Assembly (NCBI RefSeq): GCF_000960995.1
Contig: NZ_CP009435.1
Span: forward strand, 2,356,001 to 2,420,000
Source: Burkholderia glumae LMG 2196 = ATCC 33617
GTDB lineage: Bacteria > Pseudomonadota > Gammaproteobacteria > Burkholderiales > Burkholderiaceae
Direction of reading: 5' to 3'
Length of the DNA stretch: 64,000 nucleotides
The notes beneath the pieces were generated by a model, which was given only the letters and a program-made list of their open reading frames with translations, did not search any database and was not told where the DNA came from. The position numbers and the translations under genes are program-made. Numbering within the stretch: the first letter of the stretch is position 1; each line of letters opens with the position of its first letter. Below are positions 14,832 through 22,701 of the stretch, in pieces.

Positions 14832-15695
14832 CTAAGCTGGCGTAGACCCCGCTCGGCCACTGATCAGCCAGCAGGCAGCGTTGTAGTGAACTTGGTTTCC
14901 ATGCACATAGGGATCATAGGCGGTGCGGATGGAGTCAATCACGCGCACGCGCGTCTCCTCATCAATCTGCTGAAGGCTCGTACCAACGGGCCCGAGTCGG
15001 CTGAAGTAGCCGACCAACTCCTGCTCGGGCAGGGTGCAATTCATATCGATCGGCCGAATGTCGATCTCCGTCCAGCCACTCGTTTCCAAGATGGCTGAAA
15101 CTCTGCTTTGGTCTGCGAAGGCGAATTGCCCCGGCGCATCAGGGCGGCGCACGGGCAAGTTCGGCAGTAGAGAAGCGGCGGCACGCTCGGCGGTTGTCAT
15201 GAACGGATTGTCGACGGCACTGCGCCATGCGATGCAGCGCAGTTGGGCGCCGTCCTTTGCGGCACGTCGCAGGTTGATGAAGGCCGATACCGGATCATCG
15301 AAGAACATGACGCCAAAGCGCGACGTGATCAAGTCGAAGCTCGCCGGCTCAAAGTTATGGGTTTGCGCGTCAGCACAGATGAAGCTTGCCGGCGAGCTCT
15401 CACGTTCGCCACGCGCTTGGGCGACGGCGATCATCGGGGCCGAGATATCGACTCCGATGCAATTGCCGTCTACTCCGACCTGCCGAGCCACGGCCAACGT
15501 CGTGCTGCCGGTGCCGCAGCCGACGTCCAGTACCCGGAGTCCACCTCTATTGCCCAACATGTTGACCAGCAGATCCTCGAAAGGCTTGAACATTTGATCG
15601 AGCACTTCCTGCGCGGCCACCCATGCGTGCCCGGCGCTGCCGTTCCAAAGGGCCTTTTGCGTGCTTTCAGTCAGATGTCTGGAATCCACGATCAC
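14832..15695 (-). CDS. Class I SAM-dependent methyltransferase
   Basis: 287-residue cytoplasmic methyltransferase of the UbiE/Methyltransf-11/25 type. Motif I is LRVLDVGCGTGSTTLAVA, followed by IGVDISAPMI (motif II acidic residue), FICADAQTH and FDLITSRFGVMFFDDP (post-motif region). The start LTESTQKALWNGSAGHAWV is typical of a subgroup often annotated only as class I methyltransferase. The substrate is unknown. It is divergent from a MerR-family regulator and its promoter carries a MerR-type 19-bp spacer, so it is probably the regulator's target. Methyltransferases in this setting can detoxify small molecules, which would suit the efflux genes nearby; that is inference. Confidence 0.9.
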   Translation of the reverse strand: MIVDSRHLTESTQKALWNGSAGHAWVAAQEVLDQMFKPFEDLLVNMLGNRGGLRVLDVGCGTGSTTLAVARQVGVDGNCIGVDISAPMIAVAQARGERESSPASFICADAQTHNFEPASFDLITSRFGVMFFDDPVSAFINLRRAAKDGAQLRCIAWRSAVDNPFMTTAERAAASLLPNLPVRRPDAPGQFAFADQSRVSAILETSGWTEIDIRPIDMNCTLPEQELVGYFSRLGPVGTSLQQIDEETRVRVIDSIRTAYDPYVHGNQVHYNAACWLISGRAGSTPA

Positions 15696-15729
15696 TATCC
15701 TCGACTTACCCCTAGGGGGCGGAAGCTAA

Positions 15730-15760
15730 ACTATGCAACTTCAAGTCGACTTGAGGTCAA
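15730..15760 (-). promoter_or_regulatory. MerR-type promoter/operator for the methyltransferase
   Basis: On the minus strand a -35 TTGACC (15760-15755) and a -10 CATAGT (15735-15730) are separated by exactly 19 bp, the elongated spacer of MerR/SoxR-controlled promoters. A perfect 14-bp palindrome TCAAGTCGACTTGA (15741-15754) lies within the spacer. It also abuts the ribosome-binding site of the regulator gene on the other strand, allowing autoregulation. Confidence 0.8.
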
Positions 15761-15763
15761 GCG

Positions 15764-16195
15764 ATGGGTCAGCTAGATATTGGCGAAGTGGCGCAGCGAT
15801 CCGGTGTTCCGGCATCGACACTGAGGTTCTACGAGGAAAAGGGGCTCATCAGGTCGTGCGGGCGCCGTGGATTGCGTCGTCTGTTTGATCCTGGCGTGCT
15901 GGACCAGCTAGCGTTGATCGCTTTGGGGCGCGCCGGTGGATTCTCGTTGGATGATATTGCGTCGATGTTGGGGGCCGATGGGCAACCGCGCATCGACCGC
16001 CAGATGCTCGTGGCAAAGGCCGGGGAGTTGGACAGGAAGATTCGCAAACTGTGCGCGATGCGCGATGGGCTGCGGCATGCCGCCGTGTGCCCTGCGCCGA
16101 GCCACATGGAGTGCCCTACATTCCGGCGCATCCTTCGCTCGGTGGCCTCTGGAACGGTTGGCGCACGGGTGAAGAGAGTGCCGAAGGAACAGTAG
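15764..16195 (+). CDS. MerR-family transcriptional regulator
   Basis: 143-residue regulator. The N-terminal winged helix is unmistakable (IGEVAQRSGVPASTLRFYEE, then KGLI and a C-terminal wing RRLFDPGVLDQLALIALGRAG). A dimerisation helix follows (residues about 80-105). The C-terminus has a Cys-containing tail (AAVCPAPSHMECPTFRRIL) that could sense an electrophile or metal; the effector is unknown. GAGG about 7 bp before ATG 15764 overlaps the operator half-site. It activates by DNA untwisting at a 19-bp-spacer promoter, found here on the divergent methyltransferase gene. Confidence 0.92.
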   Translation: MGQLDIGEVAQRSGVPASTLRFYEEKGLIRSCGRRGLRRLFDPGVLDQLALIALGRAGGFSLDDIASMLGADGQPRIDRQMLVAKAGELDRKIRKLCAMRDGLRHAAVCPAPSHMECPTFRRILRSVASGTVGARVKRVPKEQ

Positions 16196-16295
16196 AAGTT
16201 GTCATGAGAGCGTCAATCGTCAACGATTCCGGTGGCCGCGCCGAATGTTGCTAGTTGGCCGTATCTCGACCCATGTGAATCGCGCGAGGTTTAGA

Positions 16296-16308
16296 TGTAG
16301 AAGTCGCG
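16296..16308 (+). repeat. 13-bp direct repeat, left copy (TGTAGAAGTCGCG)
   Basis: Identical to 25299-25311 in the same orientation. The two copies bracket the IS3 relic, efflux genes, IS66 relic and ValRS gene. They may be ends of an IS or recombination points. Confidence 0.55.
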
Positions 16309-16680
16309 ACTGAGCTGCCCCAGACCTCGCGTACACACGTGTAGGGAAAACCGTAAGCGCTCGACACGTACCGTCTGTTCACGAGGGCACGGCACCGTCA
16401 ATCTGATTCCCATCAGATGTAATGGGAATCAGATTGACGAAGCCAGTGGTGCATGGAAGACGACCGGGATCGAGGAACTACACGAAGGAGGTTCGGGAAG
16501 CGGTTGCTGCCGAAGCCGGATGCAGCGCCCGCGGCTAGGAATCCGGCCATCGCATTCGAGCACTACAACGAAAAGCATCCCCATAGCGCGTTGAAGTACC
16601 GCTCGCCTCGCGAGTTTCGACGCTCGACGGATTCAGCAACCTAAGTGGGTGCCGTGTCCTCAGTTACGGGGGCAACTCCA
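16309..16680 (+). mobile_element. Internally deleted IS3-family element
   Basis: The right end reads TGGAGTTGCCCCCGTAAC on the minus strand from 16680. A related end (TGAGCTGCCCCAGA) starts near 16310. Inside, the frame from 16423 (LTKPVVHGRRPGSRNYTKEV) is the start of an IS3 OrfA and breaks off at TAG near 16536. It is followed directly by the last ~33 codons of OrfB (EHYNEKHPHSALKYRSPREF ... STDSAT, stop at 16644). The middle of the element is missing. Confidence 0.7.
16397..16438. repeat. 17-bp perfect inverted repeat over the IS3 orfA start
   Basis: Arms 16397-16413 and 16422-16438 are exact reverse complements with an 8-nt spacer. A smaller nested hairpin (16401-16407 with 16412-16418, 7 bp) is mutually exclusive with it. 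The right arm includes the orfA-like ATG at 16423, so folding of the RNA would hide the start codon. Confidence 0.8.
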
Positions 16681-16953
16681 GCTGGACGCCCCACGGTTGC
16701 TGTCCGAGCCGGATGGGGGGCCAAGCCTGTTGAGCGAAACCGAAGGGTACTGGCCACCTGCCCGCCGCGGCCAATCTGGAAAAGCAAAAAAATTCTAATT
16801 TGTTTCGGTTACGCTGCTCAGCCAACCAGAACAAGCCGTCAAAAACAGGAAGCTGAGTCGGCCATCGACACCGGATTGCGGGGCGTGTTTATGCACGACA
16901 CGTCATCGAGCGCGAAGGCAAGCGAGGACTTCGCATAAGAAGGTGCATGCGTC

Positions 16954-18135
16954 GTGAGTAAAAAGCTTATCCAGTACGTCGCCTTAGGTTTGGCCATTTC
17001 CATCGCAGCTGCTATCGCATTCAGATATGCGCGGCATGACAAACCGAATATTCAATGCCTTACCGTTCCCGTTTCGTATCAAGATATCGAATCCACCGTT
17101 GAGGCCGTAGGTACGATCCGCGCCGCCGATCTCGTGAGCGTCGGTGCGCAAGTCAATGGACAGATCAAGTCGATGCGTGTGGCGCTTGGCGACCACGTCA
17201 GGAAAGGTCAGCTGATCGCGGAAATCGACTCGCAGCCACAGATCTACGCATTGGACACGGCGCAGGCGCAATTGCAAAGCGCGGTGGCCACGCTCCATTC
17301 GAGCCAGGCATCGCTGGTCCAAGCTAGGCTCGCGCTGGAACGCCAAAAGGAACTGGCCGAACACGACGCCGGCTCGCATGCCGATTTCGAAACGGCACAG
17401 GCGGCCTTCGATGTGGCTCGCGCCAATGTCGAAATGAGTCATGCCCAGATAAAGGTCGCACAGGTCAACGTGGATACCGCCCGCGTCACGCTCGGCTACA
17501 CGCGCATTGTTGCCCCGAGCGACGGAGAAATTGTCGCCGTGCTCGCCGTCGAGGGCCAAACTGTCAACGCAAATCAGACCACGCCCAATTTGGTCAAGAT
17601 CGCACGCCTGGACACGGTCGAGGTCAAGGCGCAAATCTCGGAGGCCGATGTCGTGCGGCTCAGGCCCGGTCTGCCGGCCTATTTCACGATTCTCGGCGAC
17701 CCGTCCCATCGGTACGAAACCACGCTCAAAGCGATCGAGCCTGCGCCTGACTCGATCTTGACCGACACGGCAATCAGTACCACGACAACGTCGTCGTCAA
17801 CGAATACGGCCATCTATTACAACGGCCTGCTCGACATGCCGAATCCCGATAACCGACTTCGCATCTCGATGACGGCCCAGGTGTCGATCGTGCTTGCACG
17901 GGCACGGCACGCGGCGGTCGTACCGGTCGTGGCGTTGACTGCGCCCGCACACGACGGCCGGGCGACGGTGCGGCTCCTAGGGGCCGACGGCAACGTCACC
18001 ATCCGGGCCATACGAACCGGCATTGCCAACGATACCGTTGTCCAGGTCCTCGGCGGGCTTGGTGCGGGCGATCGAGTCATCGTCGGTCAGGCTTCGGGCG
18101 CGGGGACGCGTGATCCTTACAGCATGCCAAGGTAA
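16954..18135 (+). CDS. macA: MacA-like periplasmic membrane-fusion protein
   Basis: 393-residue adaptor of a tripartite ABC efflux pump, anchored in the inner membrane by an N-terminal helix (about residues 7-24) and reaching across the periplasm. The lipoyl half-motifs (VNGQIKSMRVALGDHVRKGQ and RIVAPSDGEIVAVLAVEGQT) flank a coiled-coil hairpin of about 80 residues rich in Ala, Gln and Leu. A beta-barrel and membrane-proximal domain follow. The start is GTG 16954 with GAAGGTG upstream. It is four bases upstream of the MacB gene. Substrates of such pumps include macrolides, peptides and lipopeptides. Length is normal. Confidence 0.9.
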   Translation: MSKKLIQYVALGLAISIAAAIAFRYARHDKPNIQCLTVPVSYQDIESTVEAVGTIRAADLVSVGAQVNGQIKSMRVALGDHVRKGQLIAEIDSQPQIYALDTAQAQLQSAVATLHSSQASLVQARLALERQKELAEHDAGSHADFETAQAAFDVARANVEMSHAQIKVAQVNVDTARVTLGYTRIVAPSDGEIVAVLAVEGQTVNANQTTPNLVKIARLDTVEVKAQISEADVVRLRPGLPAYFTILGDPSHRYETTLKAIEPAPDSILTDTAISTTTTSSSTNTAIYYNGLLDMPNPDNRLRISMTAQVSIVLARARHAAVVPVVALTAPAHDGRATVRLLGADGNVTIRAIRTGIANDTVVQVLGGLGAGDRVIVGQASGAGTRDPYSMPR

Positions 18136-18139
18136 CGGA

Positions 18140-20134
18140 ATGTCCATGCCACGTGTCGAGTCGCCGGCGGCTCCACTGATCGAACTCCTGGGTGTGAGCC
18201 ACATCTATGGCGCCGCAGAGGCGGCGGTCAAGGTCTTGCACCAGGTCAGTCTGCGCATCGAGCGTGGGGAGATGGTGGCGATCGTCGGGGCATCGGGTTC
18301 GGGAAAATCGACGCTGATGAATATCCTCGGCTGCCTCGACACGCCGACGTCCGGTACTTACCGGATTGGCGGCGTCGAGACGCAGTCGCTCGACGCGGAT
18401 GCGCTCGCACTGTTGCGTCGGGAGCATTTCGGCTTCGTATTCCAGCGCTATCAGTTGTTAAACGATTTGACCGCACTGGCGAATGTCGAGGCGCCCGCCA
18501 TCTATGCGGGCCTCGACGCGGCACGAAGAGGCAAGCGAGCCAGGACGCTTCTCGAACGCCTGGGCCTCGGTGACCGCCTCGATCATCGGCCGATGCAACT
18601 CTCTGGTGGCCAGCAGCAGCGGGTGAGTATCGCGCGCGCCTTGATGAACGGCGGCGAAATCATTCTCGCCGACGAACCAACAGGCGCGCTCGACAGCCAG
18701 AGCGGTGACGAACTGATGGCGCTGTTCCACGAACTCAACGCGCAAGGCCATACGATCATCATCGTCACGCACGATATGAATGTCGCCCGGCACGCGCGCC
18801 GCGTCATCGAGATTCGCGACGGACGCATCGTCGGCGACAGTTCGTTCGAGTCGAGCCCTTCGGCAGCCCCCGGCGATGCGCAAATGGCGCTGCCCATCGA
18901 ACGCCCGGGCGTGCTTCAGCGCAAAAACGCGCAGCCGCTCGCATTTGGGCGGTTCGTCGAAGCGTTCCGGCTTGCCATGCGCTCGGTGGCCAACAATCGT
19001 CTGCGCTCGTTCCTGACCATGCTAGGCATCATTGCCGGTATCGCCTCGGTCGCCTGCATGGTCGCCCGAGGCGAGGGAAGCCGCCGAACGATCATGAGCC
19101 ATATACGACAGTTTGGTACGGACACGATCAGCATCTTTCCAGGTCGCATGGCCGGCGATCTGCGCGCGAACTCGATCCATACGCTCAGTCTTGCCGATGT
19201 GCGTGCCCTGCAGGCGCAGAGCTACATCGACAGCGTGACGCCGGAAGTGACGAGTATCGGAACGATCCGTGTGGGTAACAAAGACGTATCCGCGACCGTT
19301 CACGGCACTGGTGCCGACTATTTTCGCGTCCACGGCATCCATATGATCAAAGGCCGGCAGTTCGACCAGTCGCAGGTGGAATCGAACGCTCCGGTCGTCG
19401 TCGTCGATGAGAAGACGCAACAAACGCTGTTCAGCACCGATTCGCCGATAGGGAAAGTCGTCCTGGTTGGAAACCTGCCGTGCCATGTGATCGGCGTTGC
19501 GGGTTCGAACGCCATGTCGTTTGCGCCCGGCATGCTTGGGCTCTATATGCCGTACAGCTCGGTCATGTCGCGTATGACCGGATCGTATAACCTTCAGAGC
19601 GTGACTGTCCGGCTCGCCGATGGCGTACCATCGAGCGCCGCACTGGCTGGCATCACCAAGGTCCTGGCGGCGCGCCACGGGGCAATCGACTTCACCACCT
19701 TCAACTCGGATGCCCTGTTCCAGATCGCGACGGCATCGAATCAATCCTTCCGCATCTTCATTTCGTCGATTGCGTTCATTTCGCTGCTTGTCGGTGGCAT
19801 CGGCGTGATGAACATCATGCTCGTCTCGGTGACGGAGCGCACACACGAGATCGGCATTCGCATGGCGATCGGTGCTCGCCAGTCCGACATTCGCGACCAG
19901 TTTCTTATCGAATCCGTCTGGCTATGCGTTACTGGCGGAGTTGCCGGCGTGGCACTCGCGATCGGTGTCGTAAGTTTTTTTTCGGATCCTCGAAGTCATT
20001 TCTACATGGTCCTGTCGTTCAGTTCGATCGCCACCGCATTCGCCAGTGCCGCACTCGTGGGCGTGGTGTTCGGCTATTTCCCGGCGCGTCGGGCCGCACG
20101 CCTGCGCCCGGCAGAAGCGCTGACCCGCGAATGA
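18140..20134 (+). CDS. macB: MacB-like ABC efflux ATPase/permease
   Basis: 664-residue fused ABC transporter. The nucleotide-binding domain has Walker A GASGSGKST (50-58), signature LSGGQQQR (154-161), Walker B EIILADEP (173-180) and H-loop His211. The membrane part has the MacB topology: a first helix near FLTMLGIIAGIASVACMV, a large periplasmic domain, and three C-terminal helices starting at ISSIAFISLLVGGIGVMNIM, with the MacB-type VTERTHEIGIRMAIGA loop. It powers export through MacA and the outer-membrane factor encoded next. The ATG at 18140 follows the macA stop closely. The stop overlaps an ATG of the downstream frame (ATGA). Confidence 0.95.
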   Translation: MSMPRVESPAAPLIELLGVSHIYGAAEAAVKVLHQVSLRIERGEMVAIVGASGSGKSTLMNILGCLDTPTSGTYRIGGVETQSLDADALALLRREHFGFVFQRYQLLNDLTALANVEAPAIYAGLDAARRGKRARTLLERLGLGDRLDHRPMQLSGGQQQRVSIARALMNGGEIILADEPTGALDSQSGDELMALFHELNAQGHTIIIVTHDMNVARHARRVIEIRDGRIVGDSSFESSPSAAPGDAQMALPIERPGVLQRKNAQPLAFGRFVEAFRLAMRSVANNRLRSFLTMLGIIAGIASVACMVARGEGSRRTIMSHIRQFGTDTISIFPGRMAGDLRANSIHTLSLADVRALQAQSYIDSVTPEVTSIGTIRVGNKDVSATVHGTGADYFRVHGIHMIKGRQFDQSQVESNAPVVVVDEKTQQTLFSTDSPIGKVVLVGNLPCHVIGVAGSNAMSFAPGMLGLYMPYSSVMSRMTGSYNLQSVTVRLADGVPSSAALAGITKVLAARHGAIDFTTFNSDALFQIATASNQSFRIFISSIAFISLLVGGIGVMNIMLVSVTERTHEIGIRMAIGARQSDIRDQFLIESVWLCVTGGVAGVALAIGVVSFFSDPRSHFYMVLSFSSIATAFASAALVGVVFGYFPARRAARLRPAEALTRE

Positions 20135-20205
20135 AAAAGCTCCCTCGCTCACCGCATGCGGTTTCGCCACGCACTGTCTCATGGCGGGTTGGAAGGCCGA
20201 AATCG

Positions 20206-21672
20206 ATGTCACGATTCACCATGCTTGTCTTGTCGATTGCCTCGCTGGGCGTTGCGGGATGCGGGACGCTGACGCGCACGGCATGGACGCAGCCGGAGCT
20301 TACGGTTCCACCGCATTGGCAGGCAGGGGCCGCCGCCGCAGGGGGGACAGCTGCGTCCGCGACAGCTGGGAATCCCTATACGCAGCGTGACGCTCCCGGC
20401 TCGTCCAAGCCTCTGCCGGCGGAGGCCGAAGCGAAGTCGGGCAGTGACGCGGACATCGACCCCTGGTGGCAGGCATTTGGCGATCCGGAACTGAGCCGGC
20501 TTGTCGAACGGGCTTTGGCCGGCAATCATGATCTGAAGACGGCGGTCGCCAACCTGCGCGCGGCGCAATTCGCCGTCGATCTCGCACGCGCGAATCAATT
20601 GCCCGCGATTAGCGCAAGTGCGGGACTGTCGAATTCTCACTCGCTGCGCGGCACGCAAGTCGCGTCACATGCGAAATCACTTCTCGCATCGGCCAGCTAT
20701 GTCGTCGACTTGTGGGGGACACTGGCGAGTTCGGTCGACGCAGCACGCTGGGAGAAACAGGCAACCGAGCAGGACGAACGGACCGTCGAGATGGCCGTCG
20801 CATCGTCGGTTGCCGGCGACTACTGGTTACTCGCCCTGCTAACCGAGCAGATCGAACAGAGCGACGCGTCGATTCGTTACGGCGAACAGACCCTGGCGTT
20901 GGCGAATGCCCGGTATACGTCGGGCGCGGTGGCCGCGGTGGATCTGCTAGCCGCTCGTCGATCGCTCGCGTCGCTACGCGCGTCGCGCTATGTTCTGCTG
21001 GCGCAGCAAACACAAGCTGAAAATGCGCTTGCCATCCTGCTCGGTCAACCACCGGGCGAAGTCTTCGCGGTTTCTTCGGCGCGGCTGATGACTCCGCTGC
21101 CCGCCGTTTCTCCGGGGGTGCCAGCCTCCGTACTCGCTCGCCGTCCGGACGTGAAGGCGGCGGAATTGCGAACGCGAAGCACGCTCGCGAATGTCGATGC
21201 GACACGAACCAGCTTTTACCCCAGCTTCACGTTGACGGGCTCGGCCGGTGCCGCGAGCGACGCGTTGCGCGATTTATTGCAAAACCCGCTCGGTACGATC
21301 GCAGCCAATGTCGCAGCCCCGTTTCTGAATTTCAGGACGATGAAAGCGCGGGTTGGCTCGGCGCAGACAGCCTACGATGCTGCGGCGGTCGCGTTTGCCA
21401 AGACGTTCTATCAGGCGCTCGCCGATGTGGAGAATGCCCTTGCTGCACGTTCCGACTACCAGGCCGAGATCACGCAATGGGCGGACGCGCTCGAAGCTGC
21501 ACGACAAAGCGAGCAGCGCATCGGCTGGCAATACCGCGCAGGCTCCGTACCGCTACAGAACTGGCTCGACGCGCAGCAGGCGACTCGTGATGCCGATGCC
21601 GAACTCGCAAGCGTGCGCTATGCGACTCTCACCAATCAGGTGGCGCTTTATGTTGCGCTCGGCGGACGCTAG
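20206..21672 (+). CDS. Outer-membrane efflux lipoprotein, NodT/OprM type
   Basis: About 488 residues of an outer-membrane factor that would complete the MacAB-type pump as a TolC-like channel. The start at 20206 gives a compact lipoprotein signal (MSRFTMLVLSIASLGVAGC, lipobox VAGC). An in-frame ATG at 20131, coupled to the macB stop by ATGA, would add 25 residues of basic, non-signal sequence. Two OEP repeats are visible, each with the WWQAFGDPELSRLV-like or RPDVKAAE(LR) landmarks of the family. An extra low-complexity insert (Ala/Gly, about residues 40-70) precedes the first repeat. It is the last gene of the efflux operon. Confidence 0.92.
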   Translation: MSRFTMLVLSIASLGVAGCGTLTRTAWTQPELTVPPHWQAGAAAAGGTAASATAGNPYTQRDAPGSSKPLPAEAEAKSGSDADIDPWWQAFGDPELSRLVERALAGNHDLKTAVANLRAAQFAVDLARANQLPAISASAGLSNSHSLRGTQVASHAKSLLASASYVVDLWGTLASSVDAARWEKQATEQDERTVEMAVASSVAGDYWLLALLTEQIEQSDASIRYGEQTLALANARYTSGAVAAVDLLAARRSLASLRASRYVLLAQQTQAENALAILLGQPPGEVFAVSSARLMTPLPAVSPGVPASVLARRPDVKAAELRTRSTLANVDATRTSFYPSFTLTGSAGAASDALRDLLQNPLGTIAANVAAPFLNFRTMKARVGSAQTAYDAAAVAFAKTFYQALADVENALAARSDYQAEITQWADALEAARQSEQRIGWQYRAGSVPLQNWLDAQQATRDADAELASVRYATLTNQVALYVALGGR

Positions 21673-21939
21673 CCTAAAGAACGATTCCATCAAGGCCGCT
21701 GAAAGCTGTTGCAGCGGAGGGGAGCGCCTCGTGAATCCGGCATACCGTCCGAATTGGATGCGAAGACACCGACATGGTGGATTCAGGTATGCGTGTGCTC
21801 GATGACGCATCGAGCCTTCCGAGGCCGCTGCCGTGTGCCTGTCCGCGTCGGGGCGAGTGCCTGAGCCGTACCCTGGTTCAGGGGGACTCACGCCAGCGAG
21901 TCGCGGCGCCAGGTGATAAGTGCGACGCGAGCAGTAAGC

Positions 21940-22190
21940 GACAGCGACGATGCAACGTCCCGCGGTAGCAGTGCTTTGATGCGGTTGGCCTAGCCGTCGG
22001 CGATGAGTTCGCGCAGGCAGGCGAGATACGCCTCTCGATCGAGGCTGCTCAGGCCTGCCGTGCCAACTAGCTGGTATGTCGCGGCGGCAGGTTCGCTGCC
22101 GAAGTCGGCACCGGAGAATAGAGCGTTCTGCCTTTCGAGCGCGACGCCTCGCAGCGCCCGCGTGCTGGTCAGATGATCGATCTCCGCGTG
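21940..22190 (-). pseudogene. IS66 TnpC C-terminal remnant
   Basis: On the minus strand the translation RGVALERQNALFSGADFGSE, then YQLVGTAGLSSLDREAYLAC, matches the conserved C-terminus of IS66 transposases (RPVALGRRNWLFAGSDAGGE-type segment, then the SLIGTAKLNGLDPEAYL-type segment). A stop at 21992-21990 interrupts the expected ending, after which ANRIKALLP resumes. Only this fragment of the element survives. It is distinct in sequence from the intact IS66 at 9887. Confidence 0.65.
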
Positions 22191-22701
22191 AAGACGTCAT
22201 TTGCAGGATCACCGTGCCGGCGACACCACCGCCCGGCTACCGCAGCGTTGCGGACCCTGCCGATGTCAACTATTATGCGATGAGTATCGATTTTTCAAGC
22301 CGCAGGAGGATGCTATGTCACCGTTAAACGTAATGAAGTCCTAATCTCCGGTTCTCGCATCACGCGCGCCAAATACGCGAGACGATATTCGAAAGCAGGT
22401 TTGCACTGGCGAGCCTGGATCGTCACAGCCGCGTACCCCCCGGCAAGCGTTCTCGTAATCTGTTCAATATCGGTTGCCTTCGGCAGCCTGTTTTCGCTGG
22501 TCGCACTGATTAGCCAGACCAGGCGATTGCTAATTCCTTTGTACGGTTTACCAGTTTCTCTACTTTTCAGCGGTAGAGGGGTGGTCGTATTGGAAACATT
22601 TTCCTTGCATCGTAATTGGACCTCGGTACGCTTTCGCGTTTGATGATTTATGTATATGGAAATGTGACGGCTGATTTCCCGTAAATTCTTGCGAGCTATT
22701 A
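22191..22701. other. Lower-GC DNA upstream of the ValRS gene
   Basis: No convincing gene. A mini-ORF of nine codons (ATG 22315, MSPLNVMKS) has a strong AGGAGG and could be a leader peptide. Competing frames on both strands (22401-22643 plus; minus frame to 22313) lack family features. AT content rises toward 22640-22700, where the ValRS promoter should lie, but no clean -35/-10 pair stands out. Confidence 0.35.

Noticed and set aside
22640..22701. T-box riboswitch in front of the ValRS gene
   Set aside because: T-boxes are essentially absent from Proteobacteria and no specifier or antiterminator bulge sequence was found.
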